Program-made: the position numbers and the translations under genes
NCBI RefSeq assembly: GCF_023065955.2
Contig: NW_026622875.1
Coordinates: 12,378,501 to 12,442,500 of the forward strand
Reading direction: 5' to 3'
DNA from: Ursus arctos
Lineage: Eukaryota; Chordata; Mammalia; Carnivora; Ursidae
Length of the DNA stretch: 64,000 nucleotides
Part shown: positions 45,829-57,770 of the stretch, in pieces
Layout of the letters: each line of letters starts with the position of its first letter
Position numbering within the stretch: position 1 is the stretch's first letter
Notes under the pieces: generated by a model
The model's database searches: none
What the model saw: the letters and a program-made list of their open reading frames with translations, nothing else
Told to the model about the DNA's origin: nothing

Positions 45829-47079
45829 AAATTACACTATGGTTCTCTGTACCTCCTTAGCCCTGACACCTAACCAGCAAGCCTATGAGAGGCAGTCTGA
45901 ACTGATGGGAAATTTGTACCAGGCCTAGAAGTTGTAAAGACATATGAGAATGTGCCCATGTGTGATGGTGGAGAGAGCTCTGAAAAGCAGAGTGATTTCT
46001 GTCCTGGAGGCAAGACTATCCGGCTCATGTGGCAGGGGGAGGCAGAGTTTCAGGAGAGCACACAGCACAGGGCCTGCTTTGATGCCTTTGCTCCCTGTGA
46101 ACCACATCCTCCCCCTTGGGGTGAGTTGCTCTCTGAAGTGCCTGGCTTGTGCTTTAAGATCTGAAAGGAGGCACTCATTTTTAACTTCTGCTCCTCAAAC
46201 ACTGGGCCTGGAGGGGGAATGGGGGAGCCCAATTAGAGCCCCTATCAAACATTTCTTTGTCAGATGATAGAAACATCTGATTTAATGAAAGGGATTAGGA
46301 AGGATTCATTTCCACACTTACATTTCAAATTTACTACATTCTGTGGGGCAGAGCGCCAACACATTCATTTACAGAGAGATAAATATTTCACAGGTGTGTA
46401 TAAAAGGCATCTTGTAAAGAATGTTTTTTATAAACAAGATCAATCTAGATTGGGCTCTGCTTCTCTCCCGATTCTTTAAGAATCAGTATCAGTTCTTTCA
46501 AAAAAGTTTTTATATACACATATATTATGTATATGTGTGTGTGTGCATAATCTACTCATAAAGTAGCCAAATTAACTGTAGAAAACTTTAATCTGTGAAT
46601 CTAATCAAGTATATTGTCTACATGCCAATTGGGGACCCATTTCAAAAGGCAGGATAGAAGAATGTCAACAAAATTGTGATAATTTATATAGCTCGCTTTC
46701 CCCCTAATTTGGCTGCAGAAAGAGATTTTTTTTCAAGCATTTCCTTTTGATTTTTAGTTGTATACGTTTTCCCTCAACATAATTTCTGGTAACAACATAA
46801 AATGCAATATTATTTATTTATTGACAATTTTTAAAGTAATTTCTATTTTAATTTTCCTCAGATTATTTTAAATTTATTTTAAATCATTCTTTTCTTTCTG
46901 TAATTGTGTAGCGGAAAATTTTATTTTCAAGGGAATTGTGGTAAACACTGCTGTTCCCTACTCCCACTCCTTCCATGTCCACACAGAAGCATGGTTTTAT
47001 TGAAAGAGCAAAAGTTTACTCTATCCACTAAAGGAAGGTTATTACTGGTTAATTTAAGACATCTATTCATCTTTCTCAT
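45829..47079. other. Unannotated; a small hairpin at 46511
   Basis: Overlapping frames in several registers at 45925-46267 (for example 45944-46267, 107 codons) compete with each other; none is recognisable. 46516-46538 forms a 9 bp perfect stem ACACATATA/TATATGTGT with a 5-base loop. No gene supported. Confidence 0.45.
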
Positions 47080-47430
47080 AATAGAAAAGGAGATGGACAT
47101 GTGATGTGATTCTAGCCAAAGGAAGGCCTGCCATGAGGCCCCTGGGAAAATTGTTATTACCGTGAATAAGAGGCACCAGGAAAAGATATGGGTTTTTGTA
47201 GTCCTTTTTGAGTGCGGATGCAATATTTGGGGCTGGTGTAGCCAATTTACATCTAGGTGGAAGAGATAAGCCTGAGGACAGAGCTGAGGAATTAGAAAGA
47301 AAAGATGGACAGATCCTGGGTCAATGATAAAATCTTTGTGAGTCACTGTATTATCTTAATTTGTTTAAGCCACTTTCAGTAGCATCCTCGGTTACTTTTG
47401 TGGAAAGCATGCTAACAGATCCATCACCAT
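47080..47430 (+). repeat. Ancient repeat, same unassigned family as 690-985
   Basis: GGACATGTGATGTGATTCTA, CTAGCCAAAGGAAGG, AGATCCTGGGTCAATGATAA, ATTTGTTTAAGCCACTTTCA and the ending GGTTACTTTTGTGGAAAGCA match a common old mammalian repeat. The reverse frame at 46927-47346 (139 codons, the longest in the window) lies across it and is therefore unlikely to be real. Confidence 0.45.
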
Positions 47431-48007
47431 CTTGGGAGGCTCATGGCTTCTGTTGAGAGTGAGGCCAAGTCAGGAGCAGAAGGTCCTATTTAATTCAGTA
47501 TCTTGTATTGAATGTGCAGACTCAGCCAATTAAGAGGAAGGCCATGTTAGGCTGAGGCTGAAACTTTACCATTCCAAATATCTATATTTCTGAAAATATT
47601 TCAGTGTTTAAAATTACATAGTCATAAGGTTAAGCTGTTATGGCCTTGCCTTTAGAACATCATTTTCATTTTGAAAACTTCCTTTCTCTGTCTCTCTTTT
47701 TCTCCCCAGTAGATTATTGTAAGTGAATCTGAAACGTTTTAATCAATTATCATATTGAGACCACAAAATCATCATGATGCGATGGCTGACAAATTGATCA
47801 GCAAGATATAGGTTTTGGGGGGACTTCACACAATCCTGAACATTTTGTCAGGCCCTGCTTATACAGAAAATGCAATTGATAGTCACATATCAATGATCTG
47901 CTGAGAATATTGTCATGAGAATCAACAAAAGGACTATTACGTAGAACATCTGGGGAAAAAAATCCTCAGAATATCAAAAAATTTTAAAAATACTATAAAC
48001 TAGTTTT
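47431..48007. other. Unannotated sequence
   Basis: No gene or recognised repeat. Confidence 0.5.
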
Positions 48008-48018
48008 TCAATTTCTTT

Positions 48019-48217
48019 TTAAAAAGAGTTATTTATTTTTATTTGAGAGAGAGATAGTGAGGGAGAGGCAGAGGGAGAGGTAGAGGAAAAGAATCTCAAG
48101 CAGACTCCCTGCTGAGTGTGGAGCCTGACATGGGGCTCAGTCTCACGACCCTGAGATCATGACCTGAGCCGAAAACAAGAGTCGGACGCTTAACTGACTG
48201 AACCACCCAGGTGCCCC
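48019..48217 (-). mobile_element. Carnivore SINE, minus strand
   Basis: TTATTTTTATTTGAGAGAGA, GAATCTCAAGCAGACTCCCT, GACCCTGAGATCATGACCTG and the reverse head GACGCTTAACTGACTGAACC, ACCCAGGTGCCCC. The duplication TCAAtTTCTTT / TCAAcTTCTTT is at 48008-48018 and 48218-48228. It is the last carnivore SINE in the window. Confidence 0.94.
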
Positions 48218-48228
48218 TCAACTTCTTT

Positions 48229-48879
48229 GTTAATGCTTAATTTCTCTCTTCAACACCATTATAAGTAATTCTAGCCCAGGAATTCTCCTACTGAGTATCT
48301 GGTGACTATGGCTTAAATTAATAAAAATAGAAAAATTAACTTCATATGTTTGATTTTCAAACCATGCTTCATTGAAATCTGCTAGCATTTTCTAGTGTTT
48401 TTCATAGTGAATCTTTACGAAGAGTATATTAAATAGAACTCCAAATTGAAGTAGCCTAAAAAGGAGTTTAATTGTGTTGTCTCTACTCAGGTTGATTTTA
48501 CTATGGGGCAGGCCATGGCCGCCAACAGGTCTGGGTTCACATCCTTAGACATTGGTAAGCCACAAATCTTACAGTGACTAAAACATTCCAGAGCAGAAGG
48601 TAGTGTGCCCTGCTGTCATCCCTGGGTGAATAGCAGCTTTACCAGCTGCATGTGGAGTGGGAGGAGGAGTAATGCCCCACAGTGTGGATCCCTTACCAGA
48701 AAAGGATGGCAGAGAGTGAATAAGACAACACATGTCCTCTACACGGGGGATATTTACGGCAGTATGCAGAGTTTCCCAAACTAATTTGCCTGGAAACTCT
48801 TTCCACTCAGAACATCTGTTACCATTTCTGGGAAGTAAATTTTTGATTTAACACTTTGAAAAATTATTCTTTAGAGCAT
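48229..48879. other. Unannotated sequence
   Basis: No gene or recognised repeat. Confidence 0.5.
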
Positions 48880-49070
48880 GCAAAACATTTCAATACAGAT
48901 GAACTCCCTGAACCTTCATAGCAATCCTACTGGATTTGTCAGCCAGGTATAGCTAATTTGCCTTGGGAAACCCAGATTCAGAGAGATTTAGAGACTTGTG
49001 AAAAGTCACATAGATTACCAGGATAAAAATTCAATCCCAGTTACTTGTCAAATGTTGTGAGATGGCCTCT
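48880..49070 (-). mobile_element. MIR SINE, minus strand
   Basis: CCTTCATAGCAATCCTACTG, CCCAGATTCAGAGAGATTTA, GTGAAAAGTCACATAGATTA and ATTCAATCCCAGTTACTTGT follow the reverse MIR core. Confidence 0.75.
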
Positions 49071-49187
49071 GGACTGCAGGGCAGCCAGTTTTGTAAGTTT
49101 TTTCTAATTTTTTTTCTCTGCACTATCAATGCCACATGATGGCTTGGTTACAATGGCATTTTATAGTCCATTAGCACAATTATACAA

Positions 49188-49400
49188 TGCTGGCTCTGGT
49201 ATCAGACCACTTAAGTGAGAATCCTGGCTATTACTTTTGCCAGAGTTGTGTCCTTGGGCAAGTAATTTTTACCTCAGAAAACTGTGTCAATGAAAAGGCT
49301 GGCCCTATACAGTTGTTTTTGTGATTAGTAAAGATAATGAATGTAATTGCTTAATGACTAGGACATCCTAATTACTCAATAGGTCTTATTTATGCTTTTA
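49188..49400 (+). mobile_element. MIR SINE, plus strand
   Basis: TGCTGGCTCTGGTATCAGAC, GAGAATCCTGGCTATTACTT, TGTGTCCTTGGGCAAGTAAT, ATTAGTAAAGATAATGAATG and TTACTCAATAGGTCTTATTT trace a nearly complete MIR. Confidence 0.88.
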
Positions 49401-52400
49401 GGGACAGTTATCACAACTGAGTCATTGTATAGTACAAGATTCCAGAAAGTTTCATATTAACTGTTTATTTCTCTCTTAATAACATGTATTGAAATACAAA
49501 GTCTTATCTGCAAATGCATTCCCCCTCATCCCCTGATCTGTATTTTCTAATATATTTTGAGCCAAAAAAAAAAAAAAAGGCGGGAGAGACACACACACAA
49601 ATGGAAATCAATTAACCCTAACTTGAAACAGATGTCACTAAAATGTGCTGTATGTACTGTTACCCACGAACAGTTAACACATCAATTATGGAGAGGGAGA
49701 AGCATCCAAAGCCAGATGTTTTGCATGTCTTTGGAATTTATACACTTTCTTAACTATGGCCAGTTGAGTTATTGTATGTTGATAACTGAAATAGCTTCTC
49801 CTTAATTGTACACCATTGTAAATTCAAAGACAGCTCCTGGCCTTTTAATAGTCACAGAGGTGCTTCTGCTCTATGTGAAGCAAATGCCAAGGTCAGGTAC
49901 AGAACATATAGATGATATTTTTCTAAACTATTCCATCAGAGAAGGGATTCAAACATATTTCCTTTTGCCAGTCTTACTTTTTACCTTGGTACAGATGACA
50001 AATCTCAAAGGAGCTCACAATCATTCCACACAGAGACTTGTTCCAAGTCAGAAAGAAGCAGATACAGTCTATTATGATTTAGAGTCTGTTGCTGAAAATA
50101 GGATATTGTGGCTTAAAGAAATATTTAGACATTACTTAAGCTAACTATTATGGGATTGAAATGAAGGTCCAAATGTTATGACTGGAACTGCTCTCATGTT
50201 TTCAAAGCTTTTTAACCAAGCTGGTAGCTCGTAGAACAAACTTCACTCTGGAGTAGATAAAATGGGTACGGGTGTGCGCGCGCACACACACACACACACA
50301 CGCAAAATCAGGCCCAAATAATAACATTAATTTATATGAGTACAATTTCTTAATCTTCTCTCAAAATCTAATTGGTACTGCTTAGTGCGTTAAATATGGA
50401 TAATTCATATCTAAATATTAAAGAACTCTGATTGCCTCTGAGAATTTGAATCATGAATCTGCAGGTCAGATTGCCTTGAATGTACACTACGATCATACAC
50501 TGCTTCAAATTCTGACTTACTTCATTACTGTACTATTGTTGTAGAAAATTTCCCTAGAGGAATTCTATTCTTAAATAGGATCACTCTTGAGTTTGGACCT
50601 ATTCAAAGAACTCCAAAGCTTCCAATCTCTAAGAAACAAGGAAGTTTGGCAGTGGCTGGAGACAGCATGTGTCTCTGAGGAATGGAGAGAGCAGTGGCAG
50701 GGTGGAGAGTGTGGGGTGGTTTGGGACCATAGCTTGAAGTTGCCTGCTTTATGTATAAAATTACTTTGAAGTCCTGCTTTAGCATAAATTCATATGAATT
50801 TAATAGCGATTTTTAGTCAAGTCTTTTTAAGTGTTTTATTTTTGGGGGAAAATGTTAGTGGGAGATTTCTCACACTTGTTGTCCCACTCCCACATATGTA
50901 AAAACTCATGTCATATCCCAATTGAGAAGCATTGAAAAAAGTGGGAAAAATATTTACTTGATGGAAAATTTTTTATGAATCTGAAGTAAAGTCATATGCA
51001 GGATTCAACTCTTATGCAATTTTCCTCCAAGTTCTTAGGTAGTAAGCAGAGGACCATGTCGCCACACTGCTCTAATAACCAAAATCTTCAGGGAGCGCTC
51101 TTGGCTAGGTCTCAGAGACAAAGTGGGGCCATTGTTATCTCTCCTACAAGATAATGCCTTCAGGCCCTTTTAAGGACTTGGGGACCAAAATACATTGAGT
51201 CCTTAATTGGAGGAATAAAGATAATATAGGTAAACTTATATGAGTACCTTTCTTTTCTTTCTCTAACCCGGAGTTCGGGTTGTTCCATATGTGTCCATTC
51301 AGGCTTATGCAGTCCATCTCTTAGGAGATACAAATAGGGCAAGGGGTGAGGAGGCCGTAAGGACAAAAAACCCAAGAAAGCCTTGGCCTAGTGGGCCTCA
51401 GGCTAAATATTTAAATATAGCTGTGAAAATTTCTTCATTGCTTGGGCTCAGTTCATCAGTATAGCTAATGAGGATTTGGAGGCAGATTTGGTTATTCTTA
51501 AATACTAGTCCAAAGTAGTTTTATTGTAGAATATGTCCTGTTTTATTTCTTTTTCCAGGATGGTGAAATGGAGGAGCAAGTGATTGGATGGGATTTTGAA
51601 TCCAATATATGACAGAGAAATCCTAATATAATGGGAGTCAAAACCTAATTCCTACTATAACTCAGAAGAGCAAAGATAACCTCCACCCACCAAGGATTGG
51701 GAAAAGAGATTACTAAATACCCAATCCAATTTAAAATTTAACCCAATTAGATATATATAATTCCTTTAGGTAATTAACATTCAGTTTCTCTGGAAAAAGG
51801 AATAGCTCCGTTTGAGTCACCCCTTTTCCTTTGCTTTTCTTCTTAAGTGACAACCAAGTGTCTGGGGTGAAGGGTGAGACAGGAAGGCATTGCTATCCTT
51901 GGGGACAGCTTGCACTGCCCCCATGCCCCCACCCTCAATCTCTGGGCGATGTCCTCTTTCTACCTGTTGTTGCTTATCCACTTAGCATCCGTACCAATTT
52001 GAGGTTGGGGTGAGGTGGTGCACACCCTAGTCTTCCTGACAGTTTAGTAAGAGTCTAGTGGACGGAATAAAGAAATGGATGAGTCAGCCCCACCCAGTCT
52101 CTGATAGTGCCACAGACACCTCTAATGTCATGCTGTGGTGCTTAGTTAGACTCCAAATGGTGATCTATTCTGTAGTTCTTTCTATAAAGTCACCTGTTCT
52201 GCAAAAGCCATCCCGTTTGCCAAACTCCGCATCAGATTCTCAACCACGTCAATGTCCTTTTTATGTCATATAGAAATCAGAGGTGATGAGGAAAGCTACA
52301 TCTCAGGACCTCACTCTGCATGCCAAGATTCCAGTAGCTATGGATGATCAAGGCTCAGGGCTTAGAAACATGTCTGATAGTCTTGCTTTCAAGCCAATCC

Positions 52401-53689
52401 CTATCTCTTTTCTCTCCTCTTCTGTTATCTTTCGCCTGTCCCTCTTCCTGCCATTTCCTGGGAACTTTCCCCTCTAAATGCACCCTCTCTTATAATTCTG
52501 ACCTCCTTTCAAGCCTTAGTAATACAGGGGCATATTCTCTACAATGGGTGAAAACTGATCCTCCAGATGAAGCTGATTCTCCAAGCTTGGTTATTGAAAT
52601 GCAAAAGGATGAGGAAAACAGATGAAAAAAGTTTAGGAGGTCATTTTTCAAGACAATATCCTGGCTTGCAAGGCACTTTTCTACTGCATTATCCTATTTG
52701 CATATCAGAAGCAGAATATCTCCTTCCTTTTTTCATTCTCACTGTAATAAATGGTTTCCTTTTGTAATAAATTCTAATCTTCCTTCAGCAGATGGATACT
52801 TTAGGTCTATTAGTGCCAAGCTTATGAGTTCACGTATTTAGAAAGGCAAAAGTGGAAAATACATTAATGTTTCCAAGAGGTCAGATGCTATATCCAGACC
52901 TCTCTCTCTCAGCTTTGACCCAGAGAGAAGCAGTATGTTTGATAAATGATGGTAATATCAAGGTATTACCCTACTTCCCTTCTTGGTACCTAAGGAGGAG
53001 ATTGCTGTGTGGGATATCTCATACTACCATTGGGCAGCCTGGTTCATTTAAGAAGGCAGAGGGTCATGGTCAGACACAGAGAATTTCTAGGGTGACTCCA
53101 GAACCTCTTTCATTTCCTGTGTAGTGTGGACATTGAGTTGAGAGCAGAGACATTGGTGGGTTGCCAATTAGGAGGCTATATTTGGAATAGGAAGATGGTG
53201 CATTTGAGGAGCTAAGAGGCAACCGAATCAAGAAGGTAGAGATATACAATGCTTCACTGTAGCCAAAAAAATTGCTATGAGTTCAATAGCTACAAGCTTT
53301 GGCCTTGAGAGCCAGCAAGATATCTAGATGACAGGATGTCAGGAACTGGGCATGGGAGACCTATGGATCTCGGCAAAGACCCACAATGAAGTTAGGGGAT
53401 TGCACTCCCCTGACAGAGACACCAATTCACCCAAGCCACATATTTTTTCCACCAGATTGCATATCACCTTAGAGATAGAAGCAGAGGGAGAAATCAACTG
53501 TAGAAGAAACTGAGCATTTTTTTTTCCCAAGAGAAGATTGAGCATTAACAAAAGTGATTGTTTAGCAAACAGCCACATTAGACAAAGGTTTAAGAGAGAT
53601 TGGTCATTTACTGTTATGTCATACTCTGCTTATCAGAGGAACTTCAAACCCAGAAAGGGCCCTACTTTTTACTTCTTTCATGAGCCATC
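49401..53689. other. Long unannotated stretch
   Basis: 4.3 kb without a SINE or supported gene. A single forward frame 49557-50144 (196 codons) is interrupted by only one TAA at 49803-49805; its peptide is unrecognised. A CA microsatellite lies at 50282-50301. A pyrimidine tract with AG at 51541-51558 followed by a short open frame is discussed as a weak exon candidate. Other frames at 50587-53578 overlap on both strands and are unrecognised. Confidence 0.45.
50272..50303. repeat. Compound (GC)/(CA)n microsatellite
   Basis: GTGTGCGCGCGCACACACAC continuing to CACACACACACGC. The centre TGTGCGCGCGCACA is self-complementary and alternates purine and pyrimidine, a pattern known to favour Z-DNA. 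Confidence 0.9.
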
Positions 53690-53892
53690 TTTTGACCTTG
53701 AAAATTGAAGACTTACATTAAAGATGGTAGACCAAAAAATATAGGAGCCTGGGCTCCTGATGACTGCATGGAACCATCATACCCATCCTAGAGGGTCTGC
53801 TTCTGGACTTCTTTTAGTGAAAGAATAAAACCTCCACATTTAAGTCACTAGAGTCATTTCCTTGTTCCTGGCAGCGAAACAATTCCTAACTG
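53690..53892 (+). repeat. Ancient repeat, 3' part, same unassigned family
   Basis: GCCTGGGCTCCTGATGACTG, CATGGAACCATCATACCCAT, GAATAAAACCTCCACATTTA, AGTCACTAGAGTCATTTCC and the ending CCTAACTGAAACAAT form the 3' half of an old mammalian repeat. The terminus suggests an LTR, but I cannot assign it. Confidence 0.45.
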
Positions 53893-55398
53893 AAACAATT
53901 AACTTGTTTTTTCTCATTGAATTTCTTCTGGTAAGAATTTATATCTGCCCCCCCCCCCCAACATGTTATATACTCAGGGCAAAGGTTATTACTTTTTCTG
54001 AGATAAAAAAGAACATATTTGAAAATTTTGAAACATTACCTGAGCAGCCAATGTGTAAGACTGAGAGTCAAAATTAATTGTCTTTATTCGTTTGCTTGTT
54101 TTGAAAATTTTTATGTCTAAAGGGCATAGAGATAGGTGTATGTGTGCACACAGATATGTGCTTCTGTTTTCTTGGTTCAATGAAATGGAAAAAAATAACA
54201 ACAACTGGGGGAGATTATGGCAATATTATGAGTTCACAGATAAAATCACTGCATGTACTTATAAAAAATGTTTAGGCAGTGGTATTCTCATCAAGGGAAA
54301 AAGAAAGTTACTCTATGACTCTGAAACCTGATCATATTAGAATATGAGATAATGTTTGGAGAGGGTGGGTACCCAAATCCTAGCACATAAACTGTCTCTG
54401 TAGATAGACTCTATTCATGTCCACCCTCTAAGTACTGAGGACAAGGCCCCAGGACAGGGCCTTATCCTGTGAAGCTCCAGGGGGCACCCTTCACAAAGCA
54501 GGGAATGGAATAAGAGAGCTACAGCAGTCAGGAAGCTATTTTGAGACTCCACTGAAAACCTCTATACCCGGAGCTCAATTTCTTTCTTTTAGCAGAATAT
54601 ATGAAAGTTTTCCTATCCCAAATATCTATTCCATATTATTTAAAAAGTTTTACTTGCCCCATTATCTCTATTTCTTTTAAACAGTACAATCCATAATCAC
54701 ACAAACTTCTCTTTTAAAATGCAAATGTTCCTGGGGACAGCTAAAGTGGCTATATTCTTGGGGAACATAAATCTTCTTTGAGGAAATAGAAAATAGATGG
54801 TAAAATGGGAGGCATGTTGGCAAGTGGAAAGGTAATTTTAAGAATATAAGACCTGGAAGGGTAGGCAGTTCACTTAAGAACCATTAAAGTCCTCCTTAGG
54901 AGAGGTATTTGGGGCAACTTCTAACCTTTGTGCTAAAGAAGTCTGTTTCTTTGTTTTTTACCTTGGATCTTACCTAGGGTAAGATATATGCAAAATATAG
55001 TTGCATGTGGCAGGCCCAGTTTATACCAGTTGTTTTGTAGTAATTATTTTACTTTCTTTTTTCTTCATTTTTATGGAGAAATTTTATTTTCAAAATTGTC
55101 CAGAATGATGATAAATCTTATGGAAATTCCATTCTTGTCCCATTTTTCCTCCTTTAGATACGAGGAGAAAAGCCTCTAATATTCAGAGATACATGGTAAT
55201 TCTGTGATTTCTTTCTCTAGGAGAGCTACCTGTTTCATTCTTCTTTCCTGGTGTCTCTGCCAAGTTAGCAAGGTTGTGGGAGAGAGGACAAGGTGTTGTC
55301 TTAGGACACTGTCCTCCCATGTATTGAGTGGTTAAGAGCCTCAGAACTGAAAAAGAATACAACTAAGGAAGTCCTCTCTCGCTTTCAACCTGTCCCAG
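53893..55398. other. Unannotated; poly(C) tract and a CTCF-like site
   Basis: A run of twelve C at 53948-53959. CTCCAGGGGGCACCC at 54475-54489 matches the core of the CTCF consensus (AGGGGGCRC) on the plus strand. Frames at 53862-54331 on both strands overlap and are unrecognised. No gene supported. Confidence 0.45.
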
Positions 55399-55667
55399 CA
55401 AGATGGTACAGGGGGCGATGTGAGGGCGATCTGGCTGCGACATCTGTCACCCCATTGATCGCCAGGGTTGATTGGGCTGATCTGGCTGGCTAGGCGGGTG
55501 TTCTCTTTCTCCCTCACCGCTCCATATGCGTCCCTCCCGAAGCTGCGCACTCGGTTGAAGAGGACGACCTTCCCTGATAGAGGAGGACCGTTCTTTGGTC
55601 AAGGGTATACGAGTAGCTGCGCTCCCCTGCTAGAACCTCCAAACAAGCTCTCAAGATGGTACGCGGG
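55399..55667 (+). pseudogene. RN7SK-like pseudogene: 3'-truncated 7SK snRNA retropseudogene without poly(A)
   Basis: 7SK is the RNA polymerase III transcript that holds P-TEFb inactive. The copy spans about 55415-55651 and begins at the RNA's 5' end (GATGTGAGGGCGATCTGGCT). It keeps GACATCTGTCACCCCATTGA, the segment CGCTCCATATGCGTCCCTCC and GGGTATACGAGTAGCTGCGC, and stops at AACAAGCTCTCAA. That is roughly the first 240 of about 331 nt; the 3' domain and terminal T run are gone. By memory about a dozen positions differ, mostly at CpGs. A direct repeat CAAGATGGTAC (55399-55409, 55652-55662; weaker similarity over about 16 bp) flanks it. There is no A tail, and the upstream sequence shows no obvious pol III promoter. 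Frames here are artefacts. Confidence 0.93.
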
Positions 55668-56890
55668 AAGAGATACTTGAGGTGGTTTCAAAAGCCCAGG
55701 AACAGTGAGGTCTGTCCATGTACGGTCATAGTATGAATAATCACCACTGCACATATAAGTATGTTGGAGGGCATAATAGTTAATGAAAAGTGTCTTAAAC
55801 TGGGTTTCCCCAACAGCAGACCCTGAGTACAAGTCGTTTATTTGGGAGATGATCTCAAGAAGTGAATAAAGAAGTGGAAAATGGTGAATCAGGATAGGGA
55901 AGGAAGCCAATACATGTTTATTATTGAGCAGGCTACCTTTGTGGATATAGTAGCTCAGTCTTGCTAGGGATCTCTGGTAGGCTGTGTGTCATCTCAAATA
56001 AGGTATGAGGGAACTAGGGTATTTATTTACCAACTTCTGACAGTCCTTAATTGAGAGCTGCTCCCAGGGGGCATAAAGTGCCCAGATAGTCTGGCCTACC
56101 AGCACATGAGCAGAATAGTCTTTAACAGCCTGAAGTCCTCAAAGAATCTCAGGTGATTAAATATGTAAGCCAATGGTTCTGCACAAATGTTACTACCAAA
56201 TGTAGATAGGGCATTGACAGTGTCTGGGGCATAGTCACAGGGAAATCAACTACATATGAAATATGACTTCAGAAGTATCAGGAAAATCAATCAACACTGA
56301 ATGATAGCTCCTGTGAAAACTTTTTATCTTTCCTTAATGTTGAAAACAATACTCAATTATGATCTTTTAGTTGCAAACTGATTGATAAATTAATACATAA
56401 ATGAATTTACTAGTTCAATATAATAGAAAATTTCAAGTCTTTAGTTTCAGACATGACTGGATCCAGGCTTTCTAGTTATGCCATCATGATTTATTCTCCC
56501 TTTTTGGACTATTTTCCTATGTTTTGGCTTAATACTTAGGTAGGTTATCTTCATTAGTGGCAAAATGGACTACCAATTAGATTCAACCTGATTAGCAAGC
56601 CCAGAATAAATAAATCACATATTTTCTGAAAGCTCCAGAATACATCTAAGGAGGCATTCGCTATACTAAACCACATCACTTGTACATCTCTTTACCAGTT
56701 ATTATGTATGGGCAGAGAAATGAGATTTGATGATTGGCTGGACTGAATTCATATAACCATCCCTAGAACTATGGGAACAGGTTACACCTTGCTTTCATCA
56801 CATAGCAGGAGGTATGGATGGAGTAGCTCCTTAAAAGAAAATCAGGTTGTTATTAGAAGAAGGGAAAATGGGTTGCAGACAGATTATACA

Positions 56891-56932
<42 letters not shown>

Positions 56933-57539
56933 ACACACCACAGATATCCATATCCATTGCCATTTTACCCTTTATCTTTGATCTCTGAAAAAATGCAAGT
57001 TTCTCTGGAGATTTATTAACTTAATTTGTTTCCAGCTAGGTGACAGTTTTCTTTCTGGCTTTGCAACTAGCTATTTTTGTGATACTGCACAATTCACTAA
57101 ATAGAATGTTAAAGTGGGATATTTCCTCTCTTGGCAATTTTCAGTTGAGACCTTCAAGCTGAAAGTACCAGGTACCAAGTACCCCTATGGTCTAATTAGA
57201 GGTTCTAGGCCATCTGAATAGGAGTTACAAATAAGGGGATTCCAACATCGGTTCTTTGATCTTTAGCCCAGGAAACCATGTGGACTCTGTTCGAGTTTAT
57301 TAATGAGAATTTCTTTAGAGGCATTAGGGTCCTGGTTATTCTCCTCCTCCTCGTGGGGGAGAACAAGTGGTACTCTCCACTTCCACACAAATGGGTGAGG
57401 CAGGCCCCCATGAGGTCATTGCAGATCCTAGCATGTGCTCCTTGGTTGGGTTTCCCCACTTATGCTTGGAAAGGACTGGAACTGCCTCAGCTGAAGGGTG
57501 AGGAGACAGACTGAGAGGGAAAGAGGCATCCTAGGTTGT
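55668..57539. other. Unannotated with a possible old repeat and a CTA microsatellite
   Basis: 55790-56100 (GGGTTTCCCCAACAGCAGAC, TTTATTTGGGAGATGATCTC) resembles a known old mammalian repeat but I cannot name it. The reverse frame at 55599-55910 covers it. Overlapping frames at 57205-57610 have no recognised product. No gene supported. Confidence 0.4.
56892..56930. repeat. (ACT)13 microsatellite
   Basis: Thirteen perfect ACT units followed by ACACACACCACA. It makes the frame at 56771-57019 read a run of tyrosines; that peptide is an artefact. Confidence 0.97.
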
Positions 57540-57770
57540 TCCAGTGTGCTGTAGTGATTAAGCACGTGGGCTCTGAAGCACTCCTGCTGTAGTTCAAATC
57601 TCAGCTCCACCAGGTATTAACTGAGTGTTTGTGGTTGTGCAACTAATTTTTCCGTGGCTTTGTGGAAGTAATTCAAAGGAGTATTGTGAGAATGAGATGA
57701 ATTAAAATACATTAAGTGCTTGGAAGAGGATTTGGCACATAGTAAGAGTTAGCTTTGATTATTACTTCTG
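57540..57770 (+). mobile_element. Near full-length MIR SINE, plus strand
   Basis: GTGCTGTAGTGATTAAGCAC, GGGCTCTGAAGCACTCCTGC, GTTCAAATCTCAGCTCCACC (tRNA-related head with B box), TGAGAATGAGATGAATTAAA, ATTAAGTGCTTGGAAGAGGA and TTTGGCACATAGTAAGAGTT. Head to 3' end in order. Confidence 0.9.

Noticed and set aside
46927..47346. Longest reverse open frame (139 codons)
   Set aside because: It overlaps an ancient interspersed repeat, competes with other frames and shows no recognisable domain.
56771..57019. Frame encoding a tyrosine run
   Set aside because: The tyrosines come from the (ACT)13 microsatellite.
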